A program made the translations under genes and the position numbers. Shown in pieces: positions 6,973 through 14,285 of a stretch of DNA of 36,444 nucleotides (its first letter is position 1; each line of letters begins with the position of its first letter). This DNA comes from a virus, in IMG/VR virus record IMGVR_UViG_3300029448_000150, positions 1-36,444 of that record; one strand, given 5' to 3'. Under the pieces are notes generated by a model. The model was not told where the DNA came from and did no database searches. It saw only the letters and a list, made by a program, of their open reading frames with translations.

Positions 6973-7139
6973 TTCTTTCTGAATATATAATAATAAGCTG
7001 TAGCTAATGAAGCTAGACCACCGCAAAGATAAGCAATGGCTTGAGCCATAGCACTTACGTCAGCCATATTGAATGCAGTCAATTCGGCTAGGAGGACTAA
7101 CCCCCATATTTGACCTTGTGCTAATATATGCTCTTCCAT
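6969..7139 (-). CDS. Small two-TM protein, putative holin/antiholin (56 aa)
   Basis: From ATG 7139 it encodes MEEHILAQGQIWGLVLLAEL, a linker, then AMAQAIAYLCGGLASLATAY and YYIFRKK. That gives two hydrophobic segments (about residues 11-23 and 33-52) and a basic C-terminus, a class II holin-like topology. The ATG overlaps the stop of the 79-aa gene upstream (TAATG), and its own TGA overlaps the ATG of the 134-aa membrane protein, so the three genes are coupled. An internal ATG (7067) would give a shorter one-TM form, as in dual-start holins. Not assigned to a family. Confidence 0.6.
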   Translation of the reverse strand: MEEHILAQGQIWGLVLLAELTAFNMADVSAMAQAIAYLCGGLASLATAYYYIFRKK

Positions 7140-7378
7140 TATTCTTCCTCAGGTGGTACAGGGTTATAGGATGGTACTGTCTGCGTTTTCTCAACGTCCG
7201 ATAGTTCGTAATTAGTAACGTCCAAGGCGTAGTTGCCTTCTGCTGTAGGCTGAGGTGCTGTAAGCCAGCGTGTACCATTACCGTTATCTTCACGCCAGTA
7301 ATCAAATTTAAGTAACTTACCTTCTTGGTCAGCCCTTGCGTTAGCATCCTCTTCAGTTGTGTAAATTAAGTACAGCAT
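7139..7378 (-). CDS. Hypothetical acidic protein (79 aa)
   Basis: Not recognised. Begins MLYLIYTTEEDANARADQEG, then a compact segment FDYWREDNGNGTRWLTAPQP and an acidic Pro-rich end (NPVPPEEE). It lies 2 nt after the LamG tail protein and overlaps the two-TM gene. Small proteins of this sort often follow tail fibre genes as chaperones or virion accessories, but there is no motif to decide. Confidence 0.55.
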   Translation of the reverse strand: MLYLIYTTEEDANARADQEGKLLKFDYWREDNGNGTRWLTAPQPTAEGNYALDVTNYELSDVEKTQTVPSYNPVPPEEE

Positions 7379-7380
7379 AT

Positions 7381-9660
7381 TTAGGATAGGGTTATGCCGT
7401 AATGATTGGCAATATTAGATTCAATATTTGTGCGGTTAGCTGATTGATCAGTATTGTATGTAATTAGTTCTTTAATACTTCCATCATAAAAAAGTGCAGC
7501 AGAACTATAAGACCTTGCTCCAATTCTTGGCTCATCGTTAGGATTTGCTATTGTTCCTCCAGCCGTACCAGCTGTTAAAGTACCATTTAATCCAGCACTT
7601 GTATTACTAGAATTGTTAATTGATGTTAATAAATTTTCATTTAAATTTGAACTACCAGCGGTTGTTGATGCACTTTGAACAAAATATTTAAAGTCTCCAG
7701 ACCCAATTAAAACAGAGCTACCTTGTCCACTACTGTCTCTATTATCAAATATGGTGGCTGTGCTACTTGATTCTAAATCATCTGATTTCTGTACAACAAA
7801 TATTGATTGATTAGCTCCAGCACCTAATACGCTATTTAATTCTAAAAAGTCATCCGTTCCATCGAAGTCAACACCATCAGCATTTAAAGAACCAGCACTT
7901 ACAATTTTTGGCTGAAGCGTAGCAGTAGTCTGAGTAGCATTATTACCATTACCTGATTGGTCATACCAAGTCTCAACGAATCCGTTTACTTGATTGTCCT
8001 CAGCAGGTACTCCAGAGATGCTGTAGTGTTCGGCTATATTAGCTTCAAATGCACCTCGGTTGTCTGTTTGATTGGAGTTATAAATTATAATCTCATTAAT
8101 TGTGCCAGCTAAAAATGTTGCTGCAACAGTGCCTCCATTTCTATTACCAATTATAAAATCACTTGACCCTGCTGAGAAGTCATATGTCCCTGCATCCGTC
8201 ATAGTGCCAGAACCATTTACCAATAAACCAGCATCGCCATTATTGTAAACAGCTGATAATAAATTTTGACCTGCTGAACGAGCAATATTGTCCAAGGTGG
8301 CGGCACTTTTATTAGTCAAAGTAAATTTAGTTGCAGAAGCATAAAGAGAACTACCATTGGATGCTGAAGCATTACCATAAAGATACCCAGCTTCAGAACC
8401 ATCTGCTACTACAGTCTGAACACTGAATGCACTATAAGTTCCAGCTGCTGCTGCCGTAATAACTGGTTCGCCACTTACTGAAAGTTCATCATTTGAACCA
8501 TCAAAGAGTAATCCACCAGCTGTATTTAAAGAACCATTACTAACAATCTTTGGCTGATTAGCAGCAGTAGCCTGCGTAGCGTGATTACCAGTTCCTGTAC
8601 CTCCACCTTGGTCAGTTACACTTTGGTCGTACCAAGTACGGACGAAGCCGTTAGATGTAGTCTCAACAAATTTTAAATCAGATATATAGAATATATCTCC
8701 AGTTGAGCCAGTGGATGAAGAAGTTGGGTTACTTGCTAAAGAACTAATACCAAAATTAATTCTTTGATTGCCACTTGCTGTTGCTGTATAAGAAAAAGAA
8801 AAGTCAGTCCATACTCCACTTGAAACTAAATAACCGCTTGGAAAATCAGAAAGTGCAGAACCAGATAATCCGTCCTTAATCATTATTCCATCAACAGAAG
8901 TGTTTGATGTTGGTGCAAAAAATGTACCAGATACAGTATAAGTTAACCCAGCAACAACACCTTGGTCTCTTTGAATATAACCTTGGGCATCTGATGCTTT
9001 GACTGCTTTTAATACATTATCCTTAGTTGTTCCAGCTTCATCGCTTACCCCATCTTGATTACCTGTTAAGGTTGTAGTGCTTGTTTGGGTAAATCCATTT
9101 ACTCCTGCTGAAAAATCTGATTGATATATAGTTACATCTTCATTTACAAAACTTTCAAGAGTACCATTGGATACCTCATCAGCCGTAAAGGACTTAATGG
9201 TATCATCAGATGAACGACGTACCTGTACAACGTACTTGCCATTTGCAGCAGTAACTGTATCTCCAGTCGCTGCTACAGTAGCTTGACGATCTCCTAGGCT
9301 ACGCAAGGAGTAAGCTGCCTTGGCTATAACGAAGTTACCATCCCTATCACCTGATCCACCTGAGTTCAGTTCACGAACATCAAGGGGTTTTATTACGCTT
9401 TGGTTGCACCAGTCAGGTATTTGAGTTACTGCACTCGCAGGAAAGTCCTGTTCACTGTTATCGCTGTCCCTGCGTACACGGACAACTGGTCCGTTCATAG
9501 CTCCTACGTCCCGTAGTGAATACGCTGCTGCAGCTCCACCGAACTGCTTGCCTATACCTAAATCGGTATAAGCATCCGCGTAACCGCTAAGAATATCCCA
9601 AGCACCACCGAGGTTGCCCTTGAGAGTGTTCTCCGCGGAACCTAGAAGCTCAGAGGACAT
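7381..9660 (-). CDS. Large tail protein with two LamG/concanavalin-like domains (759 aa)
   Basis: Residues 46-70 and 116-160 carry a duplicated AYSLR...VRRxSD module. Residues about 175-335 look like a carbohydrate-binding jelly-roll. Two LamG-like domains follow (about 341-548 and 560-757), each opening with TWYDQS...NATQ...QPKIVS...GSL and an (L)FDGxxDxL segment, and each ending with an IxEIIIY/KELITY strand and a HY-I end. Such LamG repeats are typical of exposed tail or capsid decorations that bind glycans. Its position between tail and membrane genes suggests a tail spike or fibre for adsorption. No catalytic triad for a depolymerase is obvious. Start ATG 9660 overlaps the stop of the 111-aa gene. 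Confidence 0.75.
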   Translation of the reverse strand: MSSELLGSAENTLKGNLGGAWDILSGYADAYTDLGIGKQFGGAAAAYSLRDVGAMNGPVVRVRRDSDNSEQDFPASAVTQIPDWCNQSVIKPLDVRELNSGGSGDRDGNFVIAKAAYSLRSLGDRQATVAATGDTVTAANGKYVVQVRRSSDDTIKSFTADEVSNGTLESFVNEDVTIYQSDFSAGVNGFTQTSTTTLTGNQDGVSDEAGTTKDNVLKAVKASDAQGYIQRDQGVVAGLTYTVSGTFFAPTSNTSVDGIMIKDGLSGSALSDFPSGYLVSSGVWTDFSFSYTATASGNQRINFGISSLASNPTSSSTGSTGDIFYISDLKFVETTSNGFVRTWYDQSVTDQGGGTGTGNHATQATAANQPKIVSNGSLNTAGGLLFDGSNDELSVSGEPVITAAAAGTYSAFSVQTVVADGSEAGYLYGNASASNGSSLYASATKFTLTNKSAATLDNIARSAGQNLLSAVYNNGDAGLLVNGSGTMTDAGTYDFSAGSSDFIIGNRNGGTVAATFLAGTINEIIIYNSNQTDNRGAFEANIAEHYSISGVPAEDNQVNGFVETWYDQSGNGNNATQTTATLQPKIVSAGSLNADGVDFDGTDDFLELNSVLGAGANQSIFVVQKSDDLESSSTATIFDNRDSSGQGSSVLIGSGDFKYFVQSASTTAGSSNLNENLLTSINNSSNTSAGLNGTLTAGTAGGTIANPNDEPRIGARSYSSAALFYDGSIKELITYNTDQSANRTNIESNIANHYGITLS

Positions 9661-9995
9661 TACTGGGTAAATTCAGATGCTACAATACGACCCACTGTAC
9701 CAGAAGAAGCATTTATAAATGAAGCTCCTTCTGCTGCTTTTGCACTCCAAGTATAACTGCGACCTGCATATAGTCTATGTCCATTGGTTGCTGTTGCAGT
9801 AGTAAAGTAATTTACAAAGCAGTCCGATGTATGAATATCAAGAACAACGTACTTAGTGTTTTCGTCAAGTGCACCAAATAGTGTTGTAAATAATACTGCA
9901 CCTGATCCTGATACTGGTATTGTAATGGAGGCTTGTTTAACAGTAGCCTGATCATTGGGTACTGGGTATAGATTAACTACGTTTGAATTAGGCAT
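9660..9995 (-). CDS. Small virion-type protein (111 aa)
   Basis: The product is beta-rich, reads MPNSNVVNLYPVPNDQATVK and contains VLDIHTSDCFVNYFTTATAT. It resembles small tail or head-tail proteins found beside LamG tail proteins in marine phages, but I cannot assign a named family. It lies 4 nt after the 336-aa gene and is coupled to the LamG gene through overlap at 9660. A structural role is inferred from context only. Confidence 0.5.
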   Translation of the reverse strand: MPNSNVVNLYPVPNDQATVKQASITIPVSGSGAVLFTTLFGALDENTKYVVLDIHTSDCFVNYFTTATATNGHRLYAGRSYTWSAKAAEGASFINASSGTVGRIVASEFTQ

Positions 9996-9999
9996 GATT

Positions 10000-11010
10000 T
10001 TATCTTGATGAAGTATTTATATAAGTTGAAAATTTATGGTTCAGGGAATTGTTGTTATTTATTATATCAATTCGTTCAAGCTCCGTTGCTAGAAAGAGTT
10101 CAGCTTGCCCTTCCTCAAAAGCAGCCTTATCGTGCTGACCATCCATTCTAAGGAAATCCGCGTATACTCCGTGCGCAGTATAACTAAAGAACTCAGAGGG
10201 TATTTCTGTTCCTGAATCCAAATTAGTTGTAGAAGCGAGTATTCTTCCAGTGCTTGTACTCGCTATATTCTTTTTGTACGTAACAAAAACTTCAGCATCG
10301 GAAGCAGTACTATTCATTACATTAGCACCATTGGAGTCCGCATAAAAGTTGTATTCAGTGCTGGAATTATTAAGAAATGCTTGTCTCCTGTGTATTCGAA
10401 TAAAATCATTAATTGTTGTTTTTAAAACTCTGCCTGTACCAGAAGAAAAAACTTCATGTGTTTCGTTGTACGGTACAGTATTCGAAGAAGCTAGCACTAG
10501 GTTTCCACCCCTTGTACTTAATGTACCCCAATTTAGTACACTAACTGGAGAAGCGTATTCTTCTGTATCCTGTTGAGTAGCAAATACGGAACCCGCGGAT
10601 ATAGTAACAACTCCCGCTGTAGTTTTACTGTAAGTTGCTAGTCCCCAAACCCACTTTGATGATGAGTTCTTGTAAAAAATTATTGTATTTTGACCATTAG
10701 TAGAATCGCTTTGATCGATGGGTACAAACGCATCGCTAGTAGATGTGCCAGTATAAATGTAATCCCCGTACTTTGTGTACGCAGCGTTGTACGCATCGTT
10801 ATCAGTAATGCCAGATATACTAAAGCTAGATATAGACCTTTTTTCGGATACTACAATGTACCTATCCCACATAGGGGAAGCGTTGTACGCCATGTTTAGT
10901 CTGCGTTCAGTCAAGGAAACTAGCATGGACTTTTCACTGTTCGTAAAATTATTTACGCCAGCTAAAGCCTTTATAGTTCCAAACAATTCTGAATTAGCTC
11001 TTAGTAGCAT
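10000..11010 (-). CDS. Tail/connector structural protein (336 aa)
   Basis: Opens MLLRANSELFGTIKALAGVN and continues SEKSMLVSLTERRLNMAYNA, an N-terminal helical segment like those of head-tail adaptor proteins. Next is a beta-rich Ser/Thr-rich middle, then a helical C-terminus with FFSYTAHGVYADFLRMDGQH and ELFLATELERIDIINNNNS. The order capsid, small gene, this gene, tail protein matches head-tail adaptors (tail tubular A-like) in podoviruses. It shares a base with the stop of the 102-aa gene. Assignment rests on position and general architecture. Confidence 0.45.
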   Translation of the reverse strand: MLLRANSELFGTIKALAGVNNFTNSEKSMLVSLTERRLNMAYNASPMWDRYIVVSEKRSISSFSISGITDNDAYNAAYTKYGDYIYTGTSTSDAFVPIDQSDSTNGQNTIIFYKNSSSKWVWGLATYSKTTAGVVTISAGSVFATQQDTEEYASPVSVLNWGTLSTRGGNLVLASSNTVPYNETHEVFSSGTGRVLKTTINDFIRIHRRQAFLNNSSTEYNFYADSNGANVMNSTASDAEVFVTYKKNIASTSTGRILASTTNLDSGTEIPSEFFSYTAHGVYADFLRMDGQHDKAAFEEGQAELFLATELERIDIINNNNSLNHKFSTYINTSSR

Positions 11011-11318
11011 TATGCTTTATTGGGAGAAAGATCCTTGTGCTTTTTATTGAAGTACTGTAAAAATTCTTTGGATAAAACGGTATCCTTTCCGTACTTTGCA
11101 ACGAGCCTAAAGTAATCCCGTGCTGGGATATTAGCTACGCACTTACCTAGAGTGGGATGCGTCTTACCAACATTGTCCTTGGCTTCCTTGCGTGCTACGT
11201 TTTCTCGATGCTTTTCAGTCATCTTCTCGTTCGTAAGGGATTTATTAATATAATCCTCTAGAGCTTTGCAGTGCTCTTTTTCGTCTATTTTATTTTCTTT
11301 GAAGTGCAGTATATTCAT
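11010..11318 (-). CDS. Hypothetical charged protein downstream of the capsid terminator (102 aa)
   Basis: Not recognised. Charged, helical and His/Lys-rich (KALEDYINKSLTNEKMTEKH), with RDYFRLVAKYGKDTVLSKEF near the end. Its ATG at 11318 sits only 3 nt after the U-tract of an intrinsic terminator and has no visible Shine-Dalgarno. Translation must therefore rely on the read-through transcript of the capsid genes, which should hold this protein and the tail genes below capsid levels. Might be a connector accessory or assembly protein. Confidence 0.5.
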   Translation of the reverse strand: MNILHFKENKIDEKEHCKALEDYINKSLTNEKMTEKHRENVARKEAKDNVGKTHPTLGKCVANIPARDYFRLVAKYGKDTVLSKEFLQYFNKKHKDLSPNKA

Positions 11319-11321
11319 AAC

Positions 11322-11356
11322 AAAAAAGGGGTGGCTGAGATCAGCCCAACCACCCC
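11322..11356 (-). terminator. Intrinsic terminator after capsid genes
   Basis: On the minus strand, a GGGGTGG (11356-11350) ... CCACCCC (11334-11328) stem encloses a nested CTGA/TCAG hairpin and is followed by TTTTTT (11327-11322). It lies 20 nt after the stop of the capsid accessory gene and immediately before the ATG of the 102-aa gene. Position after the capsid genes recalls T7 T-phi, which lowers transcription of later genes by partial termination. Confidence 0.8.
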
Positions 11357-11375
11357 ATAAGTACAGTAAGCTAAA

Positions 11376-11855
11376 TTAGCTTGTAATGCCAGAACCAGCA
11401 GTTGGGTAGTAAGCAACTAGGAGCTTAAATTTGCCCTTTGATGCGTTACCGAAACCATTGCCTGTTCCATTGGACGATACGTTGAACTGAGAAACAAGGT
11501 GCGATGTAGCAGTTGCACCATTAAGAAGTGCTCCTGTGTTAACGTACTCTTGATTGTTTGTATCCCCTGTGAAGCAATTTGATACTGCAACAAAGCCGTC
11601 AACGTCATCATCCCCAGCGGAGATAGTAGCGTCAGAAACAGCGGAACCAGTTGTAACTGCTGCTGTAACTAACTCTTTGACTTGAATGCTTGCTTTAGCA
11701 ATTACACCTGCAAGTGCGCCCCCAGATGGGAATTGCACTGCTGTGCTTTGAGCTCCAGTGGAAGCGGATAGTTCGCTTGCATCGAACTCAACTTCGTGAG
11801 TGTAACCCTGAGCTAATGTTTCAAGGTTACCGATTTTTTTTAATACGAGTGCCAT
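11376..11855 (-). CDS. Capsid-adjacent structural (decoration-like) protein (159 aa)
   Basis: Begins MALVLKKIGNLETLAQGYTH and is Ala/Ser/Thr/Val-rich, beta-strand-like, ending with GKFKLLVAYYPTAGSGITS. A strong AGGAGG Shine-Dalgarno precedes ATG 11855, the best in the window, implying very high expression. It lies directly downstream of the major capsid protein and just before a terminator, as head decoration or stabiliser proteins do. Family name not recognised; role inferred from context and translation strength. Confidence 0.6.
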   Translation of the reverse strand: MALVLKKIGNLETLAQGYTHEVEFDASELSASTGAQSTAVQFPSGGALAGVIAKASIQVKELVTAAVTTGSAVSDATISAGDDDVDGFVAVSNCFTGDTNNQEYVNTGALLNGATATSHLVSQFNVSSNGTGNGFGNASKGKFKLLVAYYPTAGSGITS

Positions 11856-11872
11856 GTTATTATCCTCCTATG

Positions 11873-12910
11873 TTAGACAATTTTACCGTGCGCTGCTGGA
11901 GCATAAACACCGAGTGTCAATGCGCAATCAACGAAACCACGCTCACCACCGCCCATGTTTGGAAGGCGAGTTGAGCCCATTGGGATCAGTTCGTGAATAC
12001 CGTAGTAGTCAGGATTGATCATGTAACCGCGATCGTGTGCTGTATTACCAGCAAGTGTATCTGGGTTTGTTTCTGGGTTCATGTTAATGATAGAAACAAT
12101 ACCGAAGTCCGACTGATAGATTTCAACGGAGAGCTTAATTGTTGAGCTCATTCCATCGTAATTTACAGAACGCACACCAGCATTTGCACTCACTGCTGAA
12201 TCAGCAGAGAAACGTGCGAAGTCCGCGATTTGCTTGCGAAGGCTTGTGTCAGCAATAAGAACAAGGTTGTTTGCTTCACCGTTTACACGGTATATTGAGC
12301 GAACGATTGTGTTGAACTGAGCCTCTGTGATTGCAGCACCATTAGCATCAATGGATGCAGCAGGAGGAAGGTAATCCGTAGCAACATTACTTGGTACGCC
12401 AGCACCACCTGTGTTGGCAGCGGATTCAACCCACTGACCTAGACCACGAAGTTTGTATGGCTGTGCACCTGTTTCTGCTTGTTGCTCGTTATCCGAAAGG
12501 ATAGTAGCTTCAACATCGCGTTTTAACTCGCGAATTGCTTTAGCTTCCGCTTGTGCAACTTTAGCTGGACCAACTGAATCAACCGCTTCTTGAAGGTCTG
12601 ATACCATGTAGTCCCTACGGAACTTTTGTACATAGTTACCAAGACGAGCGCGATTAGCAAACTGGTCTGTAAATGCTGTAATGTCCGCACCTTCACTAAT
12701 ACCATCGGTACTAGGTGCAGATAAGGAATCGACAGTCCACTCAACAAATGTAGAACTTGCGCTCTGTTTGTTTGCGGACGAAAGGGCAGGTGTTTCTTCT
12801 GGCGCAAGGATGGTCAAGACATCTGTCAAGTCCTCACGATTAGAAACACTTGGACCCTTGGAGCTAGTAGGACTTCCTACTGATGGATCAAATGTATCTG
12901 AAATAGCCAT
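11873..12910 (-). CDS. Major capsid protein, SU10 / DUF5309-like (345 aa)
   Basis: The N-terminal part has NREDLTDVLTILAPEETPALS and a FVEWTVDSLSAPST segment, the pattern of the SU10-type HK97-fold capsid family, followed by GISEGADITAF. The C-terminal part has DFGIVSIINMNPETNPDTLAG, GYMINPDYYGIHELIPMGSTR and the ending LTLGVYAPAAHGKIV. Length fits the family. It lies between scaffold and decoration genes in the canonical order. No N-terminal cleavage site is apparent, in keeping with the separate scaffold gene. Confidence 0.85.
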   Translation of the reverse strand: MAISDTFDPSVGSPTSSKGPSVSNREDLTDVLTILAPEETPALSSANKQSASSTFVEWTVDSLSAPSTDGISEGADITAFTDQFANRARLGNYVQKFRRDYMVSDLQEAVDSVGPAKVAQAEAKAIRELKRDVEATILSDNEQQAETGAQPYKLRGLGQWVESAANTGGAGVPSNVATDYLPPAASIDANGAAITEAQFNTIVRSIYRVNGEANNLVLIADTSLRKQIADFARFSADSAVSANAGVRSVNYDGMSSTIKLSVEIYQSDFGIVSIINMNPETNPDTLAGNTAHDRGYMINPDYYGIHELIPMGSTRLPNMGGGERGFVDCALTLGVYAPAAHGKIV

Positions 12911-12929
12911 TGAATTTTATATTTATTTA

Positions 12930-14024
12930 TTAACGTTGTAATTGAAGAGTTCGCATTTTGACAAAATCATCTCTATTTCCTGAATCTTTAAAACGACTGT
13001 TCAGGTCAGCTAGAGCCTTGGTTCCCTTCTTTGCGCGACTTGTAGTTGGAGCTGCTTGCGCTCCTGTCTTCGGTGGATTTAAACTTACGTTGTTGGGCTT
13101 TTCTTTGATAACCTTTCTTCCGTATATGCTATTGGCTGCGTGAGCTATGATATAAGGTAACTGAGCTGATATGTCTGGATCCACGGTTTCCTTTAATTTC
13201 TGGAACCTTTGATCCTGCAACATGGATTCGTACCTTTTTCTTGTATCATTATCTTCCCCTTGCAACCAATCCAACTCTTTCTGCGCCTGTTCTTTGAACG
13301 CGGATTCAAGTTGTACAGCATTCTCTTTCTTTTGAAGAGTACTGAGTTGATCAGGTAGATATGTATCCCTAGCCTTTCTTGCTTGCAGTAAACTTTTTCT
13401 TACTTGTGCTTTAGTAACTTCCTTACCTTCTATTTCGGTAACTACATCATCCGCTGAATATCCATCAGCTTCAAATAGCGTATCCTCCGCCCAACTAATA
13501 ATTTCGTTTACTTCCTTGGCTTTATCTTTTAAGTCCTGCATAGTACCCAAGTTAGAATACGGATTATCTTGTACTTCTTGAACTTCTTGAAGTACATCCT
13601 TTTTCTTTTCTTGTATACTGGATTGCAGTTCAGCAAGTTTTTCCTCAGCAGCTTTTCTTTTAGCTGTGAGCTCACCAAATCTAGCAACCGCGCGACTCCC
13701 AAGTTTGTCCGCAAGCTCCTTTAAATCCTCCTCGGACATTTCATCCAAGTTGTACTGTGAAAGAACCTCTTCCTCGGATTTAGGTTCATCCTCTTCCAAA
13801 GCCTCCGCGGTTACTTCTTCAGCAACCTCTTGGACTTCTTCAGTGGATTGTACTTCCTCCGATGCCTCTTGAACTTCTTCCTGTACTTGGGGCTCCTCTA
13901 CGGATTCACCAAGTGGTTGAAGTTGTTTAATTCTGCGATTCGCAAGTTGCGATACAGACATATTATTTCCACTCTGATTTTCTTGTAGTGCCTGAGCGAC
14001 TGCACCTTTGATTTCTTCTGTCAT
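12930..14024 (-). CDS. Acidic capsid scaffolding protein (364 aa)
   Basis: The N-terminal 120 residues are extremely acidic (EEPQVQEEVQEASEEVQSTE and repeats, rich in EV and EE). A long coiled coil follows (AKRKAAEEKLAELQSSIQEK and LLQARKARDTYLPDQLSTL), then a basic end (NSRFKDSGNRDDFVKMRTLQ). Scaffolds of portal-scaffold-capsid clusters share this acidic, helical composition with a basic capsid-binding C-terminus. It is encoded just upstream of the capsid gene and 51 nt downstream of the 69-aa gene. It likely forms the internal core during procapsid assembly and exits or is degraded. Confidence 0.75.
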   Translation of the reverse strand: MTEEIKGAVAQALQENQSGNNMSVSQLANRRIKQLQPLGESVEEPQVQEEVQEASEEVQSTEEVQEVAEEVTAEALEEDEPKSEEEVLSQYNLDEMSEEDLKELADKLGSRAVARFGELTAKRKAAEEKLAELQSSIQEKKKDVLQEVQEVQDNPYSNLGTMQDLKDKAKEVNEIISWAEDTLFEADGYSADDVVTEIEGKEVTKAQVRKSLLQARKARDTYLPDQLSTLQKKENAVQLESAFKEQAQKELDWLQGEDNDTRKRYESMLQDQRFQKLKETVDPDISAQLPYIIAHAANSIYGRKVIKEKPNNVSLNPPKTGAQAAPTTSRAKKGTKALADLNSRFKDSGNRDDFVKMRTLQLQR

Positions 14025-14075
14025 AATAAACCGCTTATTTACGCCAAGCGACTGCGATGAAAGTATTATAACATA

Positions 14076-14285
14076 CTATCCAAATCGTCTTTGGATGCTG
14101 TTGTAGTCACACATTTGTAGTATTTGATCATAAGTAAGTATACGTCCACTTACTTGGTGCATAGTATCGAAGTCCGCTTTATGGAGTTCAGCTATTGCTT
14201 CCTCCCTTAAATCCCGTATTGTAAAAATAAACTTAGCGAATGCTTCGTGATTTGATAGTGCTTGTAGTGCTTGTTCTAGTTCCAT
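14076..14285 (-). CDS. Hypothetical helical protein between portal and scaffold (69 aa)
   Basis: MELEQALQALSNHEAFAKFI, then FTIRDLREEAIAELHKADFD, a mostly helical acidic protein with no recognised motif. Its ATG at 14285 shares a base with the portal's stop, indicating coupling. Small proteins in this slot are commonly portal or scaffold accessory factors, but nothing identifies it. Confidence 0.55.
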   Translation of the reverse strand: MELEQALQALSNHEAFAKFIFTIRDLREEAIAELHKADFDTMHQVSGRILTYDQILQMCDYNSIQRRFG

